Source: Flavobacterium sp.
GTDB taxonomy: Bacteria > Bacteroidota > Bacteroidia > Flavobacteriales > Flavobacteriaceae
Direction: 5' to 3'
Assembly: GCA_023251135.1 (NCBI GenBank)
Contig: JAHEZJ010000021.1
Span: forward strand, 1 to 49,347
DNA length: 49,347 nt
Shown here: piece by piece, positions 18,847 to 28,126 of the stretch
Numbering within the stretch: the stretch's first letter is position 1
Layout of the letters: each line of letters opens with the position of its first letter
Translations under genes and position numbers: made by a program
The notes under the pieces: generated by a model
What the model was told of the DNA's origin: nothing
Seen by the model: the letters and a program-made list of their open reading frames with translations, nothing else
The model's database searches: none

Positions 18847-20946
18847 TTATTTTAAAAGTTGATACGCTATTAATGCAACAAAATAGGCAAGACCACTCAT
18901 CAGGACCAGCTGCATAGCAGGCCATTTCCAGGAATTGGTTTCTTTTTTCGTAATGGCCAGTGTACTGGCACATTGCATCGCAAAAGCATAAAAAAGTAAC
19001 AATGAGATACCAGAGGCAAAATTAAAGATCTTATGACCCGTTTCCGGATTGATCTCTTCCTGCATTTTACTTCTTATGGTTGATTCGTTATCTGTGTCTC
19101 CAACGCTGTAGATGGTGGCTAATGTTCCTACGAAAACTTCACGTGCCGCAAAAGAACTAATTAGTGCAATTCCGATTTTCCAATCGTAACCTAAAGGCGA
19201 AATCACCGGCTCTATTGCTCTACCCATCAAACCGATATAGGAATTCTCCAGTTTTTGAGAAGCGACTTCATTTTCAAACTGAGTTTCGTCTAAAGGAGTA
19301 GCTGCAAATTTTTCTTTTACAATAGTCTCGGCCTCATTAAAATCTTTCCCCGGGCCATAGGACGCTAAGAACCACAAAATCACAGATATGGCAAGGATAA
19401 TCTTCCCGGCACCCACTACGAAAGCTTTTGTTTTTTCGACTACATTAATCGCAACGTTTTTGAATAATGGCAGTTTATAACTTGGCATTTCTACCACGAA
19501 ATAAGTCTTAGCACTTATTTTTAGTATTTTGTTTAAGATATAAGAAGAAACAATTGCGGTTACAAAACCTAATAAATACAGCAGCATTAGCGCTAATCCC
19601 TGCATGTTTAGTACACCAAACAAACGCTCGTCCGGAATTACCAATGAAATAATAATCGTATAAACAGGTAATCTGGCCGAACAGGTTGTAAACGGAGTCA
19701 CAAGAATGGTGATCAGTCGTTCTTTCCAGTTTTCAATATTACGGGTGGCCATAATTGCGGGAATAGCACAGGCCGTTCCTGAAATTAAAGGCACAACGCT
19801 TTTACCGGACAAACCAAACTTTCGCATGATTTTATCCATCAAAAAGACCACACGGCTCATATAACCGCTTTCTTCTAAAATCGAAATGAATAAAAATAAA
19901 AAGGCAATTTGCGGAATAAAAATGATCACACCGCCAATTCCCGGTACAATTCCCTGTGAAAGTAAGTCGGTCAGAATTCCGCTTGGCAATTCCGCCGCCA
20001 CCCAGCTGCTTAAAGAAGCAAAACTGCTGTCTATGAAATCCATAGGTATCGTTGACCAGCTAAAAATAGATTGGAAGATCAAAAATAAAATGGCTAAGAA
20101 AATCACATAACCCCAAACCTTGTGCGTTAAAATGCGATCCAGTTTTGCCCGAATGTCTTTGGCCATCGTGGCGTCAACTTTTAAACCTTCTTTTAAAACA
20201 TCGTTTATAAATTGATAACGTTTTATCGTTTCTTTTTGCTGTAAGCGTTTTAATTCGGAATGTGATTTGGTAAAAGTACTTCTGATTTCATTTCGATCCA
20301 GGTTCGAAAAATTCACATCCTGCGTGATCACCAGCCAAAGTTTGTACAACAATTGATTCGGGAAAGCATGCTGCAATTTTTCAAAATACTCCTGATCGAT
20401 AACGGAAGCATTCAGGCAGGGTTCGTGCGGAATCGTTTTGTATGAAACAATTAATTCTTTCAACTCTTCGATTCCCAAACCTTTTCGGGAGCTTACTAAA
20501 GCAATTTTAGTTTTTAGTTTCTCCTCCAGATAAGGAATATCCAGCGTGATACCTTTACTTTCCATACGGTCTGACATGTTGATGACCAGGATCGTCGGAA
20601 TTTCAAGATCTTTTATTTGAGTGTAAATCAGTAAATTACGTTTCAGATTTTCGACATCTGTAACCACTACCGCTACATCCGGATATAATTTGTCGTTTTT
20701 GTTCAACAAAAGTTCAATTACCACACTTTCGTCCATCGAACTGGCGTTCAGACTGTACGTTCCCGGAAGATCCAGAATGTTGGCTTTGACATTGTTGGGT
20801 AATTTGCAGAATCCGATTTTTTTCTCAACAGTAATTCCGGGATAATTCCCAACCTGTTGATTTAATCCGGTAAGCTGATTGAAAACGGAAGTTTTTCCTG
20901 TATTAGGATTCCCAATAAGGGCTACGTTGATATTTTGAACACTCAT
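18847..20946 (-). CDS. feoB: Ferrous iron transport protein B
   Basis: This 699-residue inner-membrane protein imports Fe(II). The N-terminal G domain has GNPNTGKTS (P-loop), the PGITVEKK switch region, DLPGTYSL and the INMSD base-recognition motif. The C-terminal part has two Gate domains with about ten membrane helices, including SGTACAIPAIMATR and FTTCSARLPVYTI, which carry conserved Cys residues, and the FAAREVFVGTL block. Its ATG overlaps the feoA stop by one base (TAATG), which indicates translational coupling. The small Cys-rich protein follows. Confidence 0.97.
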   Translation of the reverse strand: MSVQNINVALIGNPNTGKTSVFNQLTGLNQQVGNYPGITVEKKIGFCKLPNNVKANILDLPGTYSLNASSMDESVVIELLLNKNDKLYPDVAVVVTDVENLKRNLLIYTQIKDLEIPTILVINMSDRMESKGITLDIPYLEEKLKTKIALVSSRKGLGIEELKELIVSYKTIPHEPCLNASVIDQEYFEKLQHAFPNQLLYKLWLVITQDVNFSNLDRNEIRSTFTKSHSELKRLQQKETIKRYQFINDVLKEGLKVDATMAKDIRAKLDRILTHKVWGYVIFLAILFLIFQSIFSWSTIPMDFIDSSFASLSSWVAAELPSGILTDLLSQGIVPGIGGVIIFIPQIAFLFLFISILEESGYMSRVVFLMDKIMRKFGLSGKSVVPLISGTACAIPAIMATRNIENWKERLITILVTPFTTCSARLPVYTIIISLVIPDERLFGVLNMQGLALMLLYLLGFVTAIVSSYILNKILKISAKTYFVVEMPSYKLPLFKNVAINVVEKTKAFVVGAGKIILAISVILWFLASYGPGKDFNEAETIVKEKFAATPLDETQFENEVASQKLENSYIGLMGRAIEPVISPLGYDWKIGIALISSFAAREVFVGTLATIYSVGDTDNESTIRSKMQEEINPETGHKIFNFASGISLLLFYAFAMQCASTLAITKKETNSWKWPAMQLVLMSGLAYFVALIAYQLLK

Positions 20947-21185
20947 TACAAATTGTTTTTGATCAGTTCAACTTCAATTTCACGAGCAGTTTCAACGCGA
21001 ATGGCTACATGCGAACCATTAATGTCTAAATAAAGGGGATCGCCAAAAGGAGCGATTTGTAACAATTCAACTAAGTTGCCCGGTAAACAACCCATTTCTA
21101 GTAGTTTTAAAGGAATAAGATCGATATCAAAATCTTTGATAATGGCTTTCTCGCCTTTTTTCAGAGTGTGGATAGTATTTTGCAA
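20946..21185 (-). CDS. feoA: Ferrous iron transport protein A
   Basis: The 79-residue SH3-like protein begins MQNTIHTLKKGEKAIIKDF and contains LKLLEMGCLPGNLVELL and PLYLDINGSHVAIRVETAREIEV, the standard FeoA pattern. FeoA is a cytoplasmic partner of FeoB. The only start that preserves the full domain is a TTG at 21185: the frame is closed by a TAA a few codons upstream and the first internal ATG would remove half of the domain. The gene has a well-formed promoter about 26 nt upstream and is the first gene of the feo operon. Confidence 0.93.
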   Translation of the reverse strand: MQNTIHTLKKGEKAIIKDFDIDLIPLKLLEMGCLPGNLVELLQIAPFGDPLYLDINGSHVAIRVETAREIEVELIKNNL

Positions 21186-21210
21186 GCTTATTTAGATTGA
21201 ATTTAGATTG

Positions 21211-21239
21211 CAAAAATAGGCAATTATTCTTTATTTCAA
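21211..21239 (-). promoter_or_regulatory. Promoter of the feo operon
   Basis: On the minus strand TTG (21239-21237) is followed by an 18-nt spacer and TATTTTTG (21218-21211). This fits the Bacteroidota consensus. The leader to the feoA TTG contains a 9-nt direct repeat TTTAGATTG (plus-strand reading, 21191-21199 and 21202-21210) with an 11-nt period. No clear Fur box is visible. Confidence 0.65.
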
Positions 21240-21288
21240 GGCATTTAACACTTTTGTAAATGCTAAATCTTTCTAAAAATAAGGGATT

Positions 21289-21954
21289 TTACTCCTGAGA
21301 AAGGAAATTGATGTCTTCTAAAAGACGTTTAATTTCTTCTTTATTTGTCCCGTCATAAAAACCGCGAACACGTCTTTTTTGATCCACCAAAACAAAATTT
21401 TCGGTATGTACCATATCGTACAGCTGATCGGGACGTCCGAGTTTCACCGCCAGGTATGATTTTCGGGCCATGGTGTAAATTTCTTTTTTATCACCCGTAA
21501 CCAGATTCCATTTACTGTCTACCACACCGTGTTTTATGGCATATGCTTTTAAAACCGGAATACTGTCGACCTCAGGAAACACCGTATGAGAAAGCAGCAT
21601 TACTTTCGGATTGTTTAAAACCGCTTTTTGAACATCAGCCAGATTGGTCGTCATCTTTGGGCAAATAGATCCGCAGGTCGTGAAGAAAAAGTCGGCCACA
21701 TAAATCTTGCCTTCATAATTCTTTTGAGTAATGGTATCACCGTTTTGATTCACAAACGAAAAATCGGCAATTGTATGGTATTTGCTTTTGTATTGCACCG
21801 TACTATCTACCAATTCCGGATTTACATCGGCAGGGTTGTAGATGGGCAGTGTTTTTTGTGGTTTTAAAGCCGAGTAGAATAAAGAGATGGTAACAGCCGA
21901 AAATACAATAAGTACAATAAAGAATTTACGGTATTTGTATAAAAAAGATTTCAT
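21289..21954 (-). CDS. SCO family protein (SCO1/SenC, copper-binding thioredoxin fold)
   Basis: The 221-residue protein has one N-terminal membrane helix (FFIVLIVFSAVTISLFYSAL) and an exported thioredoxin-like domain. The copper ligands are visible: FFTTCGSICPKM (CxxxC) and the distal His in VHTENFVLVD. SCO proteins deliver copper to the CuA site of cytochrome c oxidase or act as thiol reductants. The ATG at 21954 is preferred over an upstream GTG because a -7 box lies between them. It is upstream of feoA on the same strand but separated by the feo promoter. Confidence 0.92.
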   Translation of the reverse strand: MKSFLYKYRKFFIVLIVFSAVTISLFYSALKPQKTLPIYNPADVNPELVDSTVQYKSKYHTIADFSFVNQNGDTITQKNYEGKIYVADFFFTTCGSICPKMTTNLADVQKAVLNNPKVMLLSHTVFPEVDSIPVLKAYAIKHGVVDSKWNLVTGDKKEIYTMARKSYLAVKLGRPDQLYDMVHTENFVLVDQKRRVRGFYDGTNKEEIKRLLEDINFLSQE

Positions 21955-21969
21955 AAAAACAATTTGGCG

Positions 21970-21977
21970 CAAAAATA
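21970..21977 (-). promoter_or_regulatory. Candidate -7 box for the SCO gene
   Basis: The minus-strand reading is TATTTTTG, 15 nt before the ATG. An upstream TTG exists but only 14 nt away, which is short. Confidence 0.4.
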
Positions 21978-22084
21978 CGAAAAGCACTTTTCAAAACCCT
22001 AAAGAAGCTTCGTTTTTAACAGCTTATAGGGAGTTAAAAGAGCCGGACTGCATTTTCTGAATTTTTACCGAATAGAGATAATCG

Positions 22085-23083
22085 TTATTTTTTAGTTTTC
22101 CGAATGGTTTTGTTTACCAAATACAAACCGGTTAAGGTTACAATTGTACCAATGGCGATGGCTTGTGTAAGCGTTTCTCCGAAAATGAAAGACCCTAAAA
22201 TCATGGCAACAATTGGATTGATGTAGACATAGATGCTGCTGATTTCGGTTGGAAGATGCTGTAACGAATAGATAAACGCTATGAAAGTTAAAACAGAACC
22301 TATAAGAACCAGATAAACAATAGACCACAAAGAAGGCAAAGGGATTTCGCTTAGCGGAATGTTCATTCCCGCAGCTTCCGTGATTCCGAAAAGAAACACA
22401 CTCGAAATCAGCATTTGCAATCCCAAACTGAAATAGGGATTAAAACTGGATGCCTGTTTCTTTGTTTCGAGTATACCAAAGGCCCAAGTTATGGTAGAAG
22501 CAGTCATCAGGATGATTCCGAATTGAAAATCAGGTCTGAAAAAATCAGAAAGATAATCAACGAAAATAATACAAACTCCTCCAAAACTGATCAGAATTCC
22601 GATCAAAGCCATTTTTGCAACTTTCTGACCGTTAAAAAAATTGATGATAATGATCCAGATCGGAAATAAAGCACTGATGATGGCTCCGAGTCCGCTGCTC
22701 ATGTATTTGACACCCCAGGTACTTAAGCCATTGCTGCATACAAAATTTAAAAACGCCAGAATGATGATCGTGCGCCATTGTTTGCCTTTTGGCCAGGGTT
22801 GTTTTTTAAACAGAAAATAGCCTACATATAAAATTCCGCCCAGTAATTGGCGGATGGTGGCCAACTGCAAAGCGGGCATATGTTTTACGCCTTCTTTGGA
22901 CGCCAGCCAGGTGGTTCCCCAAAAAAAACTTACCCAGCATAAAGCTAAAATCGGTAATCCGATAGCTTCGATTTTTCCTGAAACGGCATTCTGAATTTTT
23001 GCTCTCACTTTTATTTCGATTCGTTGTAACAAATATTCGAAAAAGTATTCTAATATAAAGATAAAAACCAGGGATAAATACAT
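22085..23083 (-). CDS. EamA/DMT family transporter
   Basis: The protein has ten hydrophobic helices in two EamA repeats (first from about residue 42, second from about residue 180), with LCWVSFFWGTTWLASKEG opening the first and the ISSIYVYINPIVAMILG motif near the end of the second. DMT carriers move small metabolites across the inner membrane; the substrate cannot be read. The first ~40 residues (VFIFILEYFFEYLLQRIEIK...) are unusual for the family, so the true start may be further in, for example a GTG at 23008. It is divergent from the first M13 peptidase gene. Confidence 0.87.
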   Translation of the reverse strand: MYLSLVFIFILEYFFEYLLQRIEIKVRAKIQNAVSGKIEAIGLPILALCWVSFFWGTTWLASKEGVKHMPALQLATIRQLLGGILYVGYFLFKKQPWPKGKQWRTIIILAFLNFVCSNGLSTWGVKYMSSGLGAIISALFPIWIIIINFFNGQKVAKMALIGILISFGGVCIIFVDYLSDFFRPDFQFGIILMTASTITWAFGILETKKQASSFNPYFSLGLQMLISSVFLFGITEAAGMNIPLSEIPLPSLWSIVYLVLIGSVLTFIAFIYSLQHLPTEISSIYVYINPIVAMILGSFIFGETLTQAIAIGTIVTLTGLYLVNKTIRKTKK

Positions 23084-23176
23084 GAAAATATTTGATAGTA
23101 TGCATTAAAATGTTGTGATCCTTGAATTTTTGCGATTTGTTCGAAAAATTTAACATAGCATTCAAAATATTAGAAA

Positions 23177-23184
23177 TACGTTTG
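23177..23184 (+). promoter_or_regulatory. Candidate -7 box of the first M13 peptidase gene
   Basis: TACGTTTG lies 25 nt before the ATG. The surrounding sequence resembles that before the second copy (TATGTTTG at 25454), so the control region was duplicated with the gene. Confidence 0.45.
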
Positions 23185-23209
23185 TGTAACCACCAAAACT
23201 TAAATATAA

Positions 23210-25270
23210 ATGAAAAGACAACTTAGCAGACCTTTGTTCTGCGCTTTTCTTACAGCCGTTTCCTTTACAGCTGTAAATGCTCAGAATGCAACTTCAAAAG
23301 AGCCGGGTATTAATGTTTCGTACATGAATACCAAAATTAGTCCGAGTCAGGATTTTTTTCAATACGTAAATGGAACATGGCTTAGTAAGACTGAAATTCC
23401 AAGTGATCGTACTACTTGGGGAAGTTTTAATGAATTGATTAAGAAGACAGATAAAGACGCGATGTCTATTCTGAAAGAAGCTTCTAAAAACCCAAAGTAC
23501 AAATCAGATACCGATCAGGGTAAAGCGGTAAACTTGTTTTCAACGATTTTAGATACAGTTGGAAGAAACAAAGCAGGTATAAAACCATTGCAGCCTTACT
23601 TAAAGAAAATTGATGCAATCAAAAACATCAATGATCTTCAAAAGTATTTAACTGAAATTGCACAGGAAGGCAATATTGTTTTTTTTGGAACTTATATCGG
23701 AGCGGATGAAAAAAACAGCTCTAAAAACTCGGTAACACTTGTTCCAAGCGGTTTAGGATTGCCGGATCAGGATTATTACATCTCTGAGGATAAAGATTCA
23801 AAAGAAAAACGTGCAAAATACCAGCTGCATTTGGCGAGAATGTTGCAGTTTATTGGCGAATCTCCGGAGAAAGCAAAACAAAGCGCTGCTGCAATTTTAG
23901 CCTTAGAAACAGAATTGTCAAGACCAAGATTCAATCGTGTGGAAAGCAGAGACAGCCGTTTGCAGTATAACCCGATGACAGTTGCTGAACTTCAAAAGTT
24001 AACTCCGGCAATTAAATGGGAGGCCTATCTTACTAGTATTGGGTTGGCAAAGTTAGACACCATCGTGGTGATGCAACCTAAATACATGAAAGCTTTGCAG
24101 ACTGTTTTTACTCAAAATAAAGTAGAGCAGTGGAAAGAATATCTGAAATGGGACTTGTTAAACTCCTTTACTTCGCAATTGTCAACCGATATTGAAGCGG
24201 CTAATTTTGACTTTTACAGCAAAACTTTAAGAGGTGCTGTGAAACAATTGCCACGTGAAGAAAAAGCGTTGCAGGTGGTAAACTCCAGTATTGGTGAAGC
24301 ACTTGGTAAATTGTATGTAGAGAAAGTGTTTCCTGCTGAAGCAAAATCAAAAGCAGTTGACATGATTCACAACGTCATTCTGGCGTACCAAAACCGTATC
24401 AATAATTTAACCTGGATGTCTGCGGCTACTAAGGTAAAAGCAATTGAAAAGCTAAATAAAATCACGGTAAAAGTGGGTTATCCGGACAAATGGAAAGATT
24501 ATTCAGCGCTTGAAATTAAAAGTGTTGCCGAGGGAGGAAGTTACATCCAAAACACAATTAATATCTCGAAATGGAATTTCAAAAAAGGAATCGAGAAGTT
24601 AAACAAACCGGTTGATAAAACCGAGTGGGGAATGTCGCCACAAACTGTAAATGCCTATTACAACCCATCGTACAACGAAATTGTATTCCCGGCAGCTATT
24701 TTGCAGCCTCCATTTTACAACTATCAGGCCGATGAAGCGGTAAATTATGGTGGAATCGGAGCGGTAATTGGTCACGAAATTTCACATGGTTTTGATGATT
24801 CGGGAGCACGATACAATGCTGAAGGAAATTTAGTAGACTGGTGGACACCGGAAGATTTAAAACAATTTACAGCTCTTGGAGGAGCTCTTGCAGCACAATA
24901 CAGCGCTTTAGAGCCTCTGCCTGGAATTCATGTAGATGGTAATTTTACTTTGGGAGAAAACATTGGAGACTTAGGAGGTATCAATGCGGCTTATGATGGT
25001 TTGCAATTGTACTTGAAAGCACATGGAAATCCGGGCTTAATTGACGGATTTACTCCAGAACAGCGTTTCTTTATTTCATGGGCAACCGTTTGGAGAACGA
25101 AAAGTAGAGACGAAGCGATCAAAAATCAGGTAAAAACCGATCCGCATTCACCAGGAATGTACAGAGCGGTTGTTCCGGTTCAGAACGTAGATGCTTTTTA
25201 TGATGCTTTTGGAATCAAAAAAGGAGATAAAATGTATATCGATACAGATAAGAGAGTTAAAATCTGGTAA
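23210..25270 (+). CDS. M13 family metallopeptidase (neprilysin/PepO-like), copy 1
   Basis: The 686-residue zinc endopeptidase has a signal peptide (LFCAFLTAVSFTAVNAQ). The N-terminal M13 domain (PSQDFFQYVNGTWLSKTEIPSDRTTWGSF) is followed by the catalytic domain with NAYYNPSYNEIVFPAAILQPPF, GHEISHGFDDSG (HExxH, first His about residue 522) and ENIGDLGGINAAYDG (third ligand Glu). The end DKRVKIW is a divergent form of the usual C-terminal CxVW. The family cuts short peptides outside the cytoplasm. It is the first of two tandem copies of equal length. Confidence 0.94.
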   Translation: MKRQLSRPLFCAFLTAVSFTAVNAQNATSKEPGINVSYMNTKISPSQDFFQYVNGTWLSKTEIPSDRTTWGSFNELIKKTDKDAMSILKEASKNPKYKSDTDQGKAVNLFSTILDTVGRNKAGIKPLQPYLKKIDAIKNINDLQKYLTEIAQEGNIVFFGTYIGADEKNSSKNSVTLVPSGLGLPDQDYYISEDKDSKEKRAKYQLHLARMLQFIGESPEKAKQSAAAILALETELSRPRFNRVESRDSRLQYNPMTVAELQKLTPAIKWEAYLTSIGLAKLDTIVVMQPKYMKALQTVFTQNKVEQWKEYLKWDLLNSFTSQLSTDIEAANFDFYSKTLRGAVKQLPREEKALQVVNSSIGEALGKLYVEKVFPAEAKSKAVDMIHNVILAYQNRINNLTWMSAATKVKAIEKLNKITVKVGYPDKWKDYSALEIKSVAEGGSYIQNTINISKWNFKKGIEKLNKPVDKTEWGMSPQTVNAYYNPSYNEIVFPAAILQPPFYNYQADEAVNYGGIGAVIGHEISHGFDDSGARYNAEGNLVDWWTPEDLKQFTALGGALAAQYSALEPLPGIHVDGNFTLGENIGDLGGINAAYDGLQLYLKAHGNPGLIDGFTPEQRFFISWATVWRTKSRDEAIKNQVKTDPHSPGMYRAVVPVQNVDAFYDAFGIKKGDKMYIDTDKRVKIW

Positions 25271-25283
25271 CAGATACTACTAT

Positions 25284-25312
25284 AAAAACGGCGCTGATTT
25301 AGCGCCGTTTTT
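25284..25312 (+). terminator. Terminator after M13 copy 1
   Basis: A 12-bp stem (arms AAAAACGGCGCT and AGCGCCGTTTTT) has a 5-nt loop GATTT. The same stem occurs after copy 2. Confidence 0.8.
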
Positions 25313-25453
25313 CATTACTATCACACCCTTCGTCTACAAGCTGAACCCCTGATTTTATAAGTACTTTTGGACTAAAAAACAGGATATCGCCCGATTGTAT
25401 TTCAGCAGTCAATTTATGTGATAAATTTAACATGACGTTTGGAATAATTACAA

Positions 25454-25461
25454 TATGTTTG
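25454..25461 (+). promoter_or_regulatory. Candidate -7 box of the second M13 peptidase gene
   Basis: TATGTTTG lies 27 nt before the ATG, in the same setting as in the first copy (followed by TGTATA). Confidence 0.45.
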
Positions 25462-25488
25462 TGTATATACTAAAAACTACAGAGAAAA

Positions 25489-27549
25489 ATGATTAAACAA
25501 TTACGAAAACCAATGTTTTGTGTTGTTTCTGCAATGGTTACCATTACTGCAGTAAACGCTCAAAGTACAAAACCAAAAGAACCGGGTATCAATCTTTCTA
25601 ATATGGACACCAAAACAAGTCCAAAACAAGATTTTTTCCGTTATGTAAATGGAACCTGGTTAGATAAAACTGAAATTCCAAGTGATAGAAATTCATGGGG
25701 AAGTTTTAATGAACTACGTCAAAAGACAGATAACGATGCACTTGCCATCTTAAAAGAAGCTTCAAAAGATCCTAAGTACAAATCAAATACGGATCAGGGG
25801 AAAGCGATTGCTTTGTTTAATACTATTTTAGATACTGTTGGACGCAATAAAAGAGGGGTTACACCACTTCAGCCAACCTTAAAGAAGATCGATGCCATTA
25901 AAAATGTAACCGATTTGCAAAATTTCTTTATTGAAATGCAGCCACAAGGTGGTGTTGGTTTCTTTGGAGTTTTTGTGGGCCCGGATGCTAAAAACAGTAA
26001 TAAAAACACCGTTAACTTAGGCCCTGGAGGTTTAGGACTTTCGGATAAAGATTACTACAATGCCGATGACAAAGATTCAAAAGAAAAACGTGAAAAATAT
26101 GAAGTACACGTTGCAAGAATGCTACAGTATATTGGTGAATCTCCTGCAAAAGCAAAAGAAAGCGCGAAACAAATTCTGGCTTTAGAAATTGAATTGTCTG
26201 CGCCAAGATTAGACCGTGTGGAGCGCAGAGACCGTAGAAAACAATACAATCCAACTGCGATTGCCGATTTAAAAAAGAATACACCTTCGATTCAATGGGA
26301 GAAATATTTCACCGGAATTGGAATGGCAAAGTTAGATAGCGTAAATGTAGCGCAGCCGCGTTATATGATCGCTTTGGAAAAAACACTTTCTGAAAAGAAA
26401 GTAGAAGCCTGGAAAGAATACCTAAAATGGTCGATACTGAACAGAACAGCCTCTACTTTGAGTACAGATATCGAAAATGCTAATTTCGATTTCTATGGAA
26501 AAACATTAACAGGAGCTTTAAAACAACGTCCGCGTGAAGAAATGGCCTTACAGGTAATTAACACTGCGACGGGTGAAGCTTTAGGAAAATTGTATGTTGA
26601 GAAGTTATTCCCTGCTGAAGCAAAAGACAAAGCAAAGAAAATGATTGCCAACGTAATGCTGGCTTACGAAAACAGAATCAATGCGTTGCCTTGGATGTCA
26701 CAACAAACAAAAGCAAAAGCAATTGAGAAATTGAAAAAATTGACCATTAAAATTGGATACCCTGATAAATGGAAAGATTATTCTGCTTTAGAACTTAAAA
26801 ATGTTGGAGAAGGCGGGACTTATTTTGATAATATGAGAAGTATATCAAAATGGGCTTATGCTGAAAATCTGGCGAAATTAGGGAAGCCGGTTGATAAAAC
26901 AGAGTGGGGAATGTCTCCGCAAACGGTAAATGCCTATTTCAACCCATCTTACAACGAGATTGTTTTCCCGGCAGCGATCCTACAACCACCTTTCTACAAT
27001 TACCAGGCTGATGAAGCGGTAAATTATGGTGGAATCGGAGCGGTAATCGGACATGAGATCTCTCACGGATTTGATGACTCAGGTGCACGTTACAATGCAG
27101 ACGGAAACTTGGTTGACTGGTGGACAGCTGATGATTTAAAACAATTTACAGCTCTTGGAGGAGCTCTTGCTGCACAATACAGCGCTTTAGAGCCTCTGCC
27201 TGGAATTCACGTAGATGGTAAATTTACTTTAGGTGAAAACATTGGAGATTTAGGTGGAATAAATGCCGCTTATGATGGATTACAATTGTATTTGAAAGCA
27301 AATGGAAACCCTGGATTAATTGACGGATTTACACCAGAACAACGTTTCTTTATTTCCTGGGCTACGGTTTGGAGAACAAAATCAAGAGATGAGGCGATAA
27401 AAAGCCAGGTTAAAACAGACCCGCATTCACCTGGAATGTATAGAGCTGTTGTGCCAATTCAAAATGTTGATGCTTTTTACCAGGCTTTCGATATTAAAAA
27501 AGGAGACAAGATGTATATTGATCCGGATAAAAGAGTTAAAATCTGGTAA
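25489..27549 (+). CDS. M13 family metallopeptidase (neprilysin/PepO-like), copy 2
   Basis: The 686-residue paralogue of the preceding gene has a signal peptide ending VNAQ, the same domain order, GHEISHGFDDSG with the first zinc His at about residue 522, and ENIGDLGGINAAYDG. The C-terminal third is almost identical to copy 1 even at DNA level, while the N-terminal half is clearly diverged, for example around residues 130-180. Each copy has its own -7 box and terminator, so they can be expressed separately. Different peptide preference is possible but not readable. Confidence 0.94.
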   Translation: MIKQLRKPMFCVVSAMVTITAVNAQSTKPKEPGINLSNMDTKTSPKQDFFRYVNGTWLDKTEIPSDRNSWGSFNELRQKTDNDALAILKEASKDPKYKSNTDQGKAIALFNTILDTVGRNKRGVTPLQPTLKKIDAIKNVTDLQNFFIEMQPQGGVGFFGVFVGPDAKNSNKNTVNLGPGGLGLSDKDYYNADDKDSKEKREKYEVHVARMLQYIGESPAKAKESAKQILALEIELSAPRLDRVERRDRRKQYNPTAIADLKKNTPSIQWEKYFTGIGMAKLDSVNVAQPRYMIALEKTLSEKKVEAWKEYLKWSILNRTASTLSTDIENANFDFYGKTLTGALKQRPREEMALQVINTATGEALGKLYVEKLFPAEAKDKAKKMIANVMLAYENRINALPWMSQQTKAKAIEKLKKLTIKIGYPDKWKDYSALELKNVGEGGTYFDNMRSISKWAYAENLAKLGKPVDKTEWGMSPQTVNAYFNPSYNEIVFPAAILQPPFYNYQADEAVNYGGIGAVIGHEISHGFDDSGARYNADGNLVDWWTADDLKQFTALGGALAAQYSALEPLPGIHVDGKFTLGENIGDLGGINAAYDGLQLYLKANGNPGLIDGFTPEQRFFISWATVWRTKSRDEAIKSQVKTDPHSPGMYRAVVPIQNVDAFYQAFDIKKGDKMYIDPDKRVKIW

Positions 27550-27562
27550 TCTTACAACCATA

Positions 27563-27597
27563 AAAAACGGCGCTAATTTAGCGCCGTTTTTGTTTTT
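27563..27597. terminator. Terminator after M13 copy 2, convergent
   Basis: A 12-bp stem (27563-27574 and 27580-27591), identical to the one after copy 1 but with loop AATTT, is followed by T-rich sequence. A-rich and T-rich flanks allow action for the convergent gene as well. Confidence 0.8.
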
Positions 27598-27605
27598 TTA
27601 GGTTT

Positions 27606-28052
27606 TTATGAAATCGCAATAAATATTTCTACTGCTGCAGCTGCGGGGTTTTGAGCTTTGGCTCCATAAATTTCATAGTCGGCTGTAAAGCTTCTGTTGA
27701 GTCCGGAGTTCCAAATTTCCAGCCATTTGTTAAAAACAATCCCGTCGTTTAGATTTCCGCTGGCAATGAATTTTTCATACACGGCAGATTCTATTGTTTT
27801 TCCTGTCATTCCATCCGGAATCGTATCGAGGTTTTCAACGCGACACCCCAGTATAGTCGTATACGGCCTGGTATGATCTTTTTCGTAGTCTGTATACACA
27901 CAAAAAATGTCTTCCGAAACCTTATTCGGGATTTTACTCGCAATTCCTTCAGAGATAAATTGGTTCCAAAGTGCCGGAATATCTGTTCCGGATTGACCAT
28001 TTTCGTTCGTAGTTCTTACCGAAATACCGATTACATTGAATTTCTGTACCAT
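27606..28052 (-). CDS. GyrI-like / AraC effector-binding domain protein
   Basis: The 148-residue stand-alone effector-binding domain has the pattern FNVIGISVRTTN...DIPALWNQFISEGIASKIPNK, then FCVYTDYEKDHTRPYTTILGCRV and the KWLEIWNSGLNRSFTADYEIY end, as in GyrI-like proteins and integron-associated effector-binding proteins. Members bind small, often cationic, molecules; some hydrolyse or sequester toxic compounds. No DNA-binding part is present. The ligand is unknown. It converges with the M13 copy 2 gene. Confidence 0.82.
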   Translation of the reverse strand: MVQKFNVIGISVRTTNENGQSGTDIPALWNQFISEGIASKIPNKVSEDIFCVYTDYEKDHTRPYTTILGCRVENLDTIPDGMTGKTIESAVYEKFIASGNLNDGIVFNKWLEIWNSGLNRSFTADYEIYGAKAQNPAAAAVEIFIAIS

Positions 28053-28126
28053 TTTAAATGTTTTTGGTTAAGCTGTAAATGTAAAATGTGGCGGTGACAA
28101 CAGTATGTCAGCAGTGAACCGGAATT

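Noticed and set aside
21186-21288. Riboswitch or Fur box before feoA
   Set aside because: No Fur-like inverted repeat or conserved riboswitch structure was visible, only a short direct repeat.
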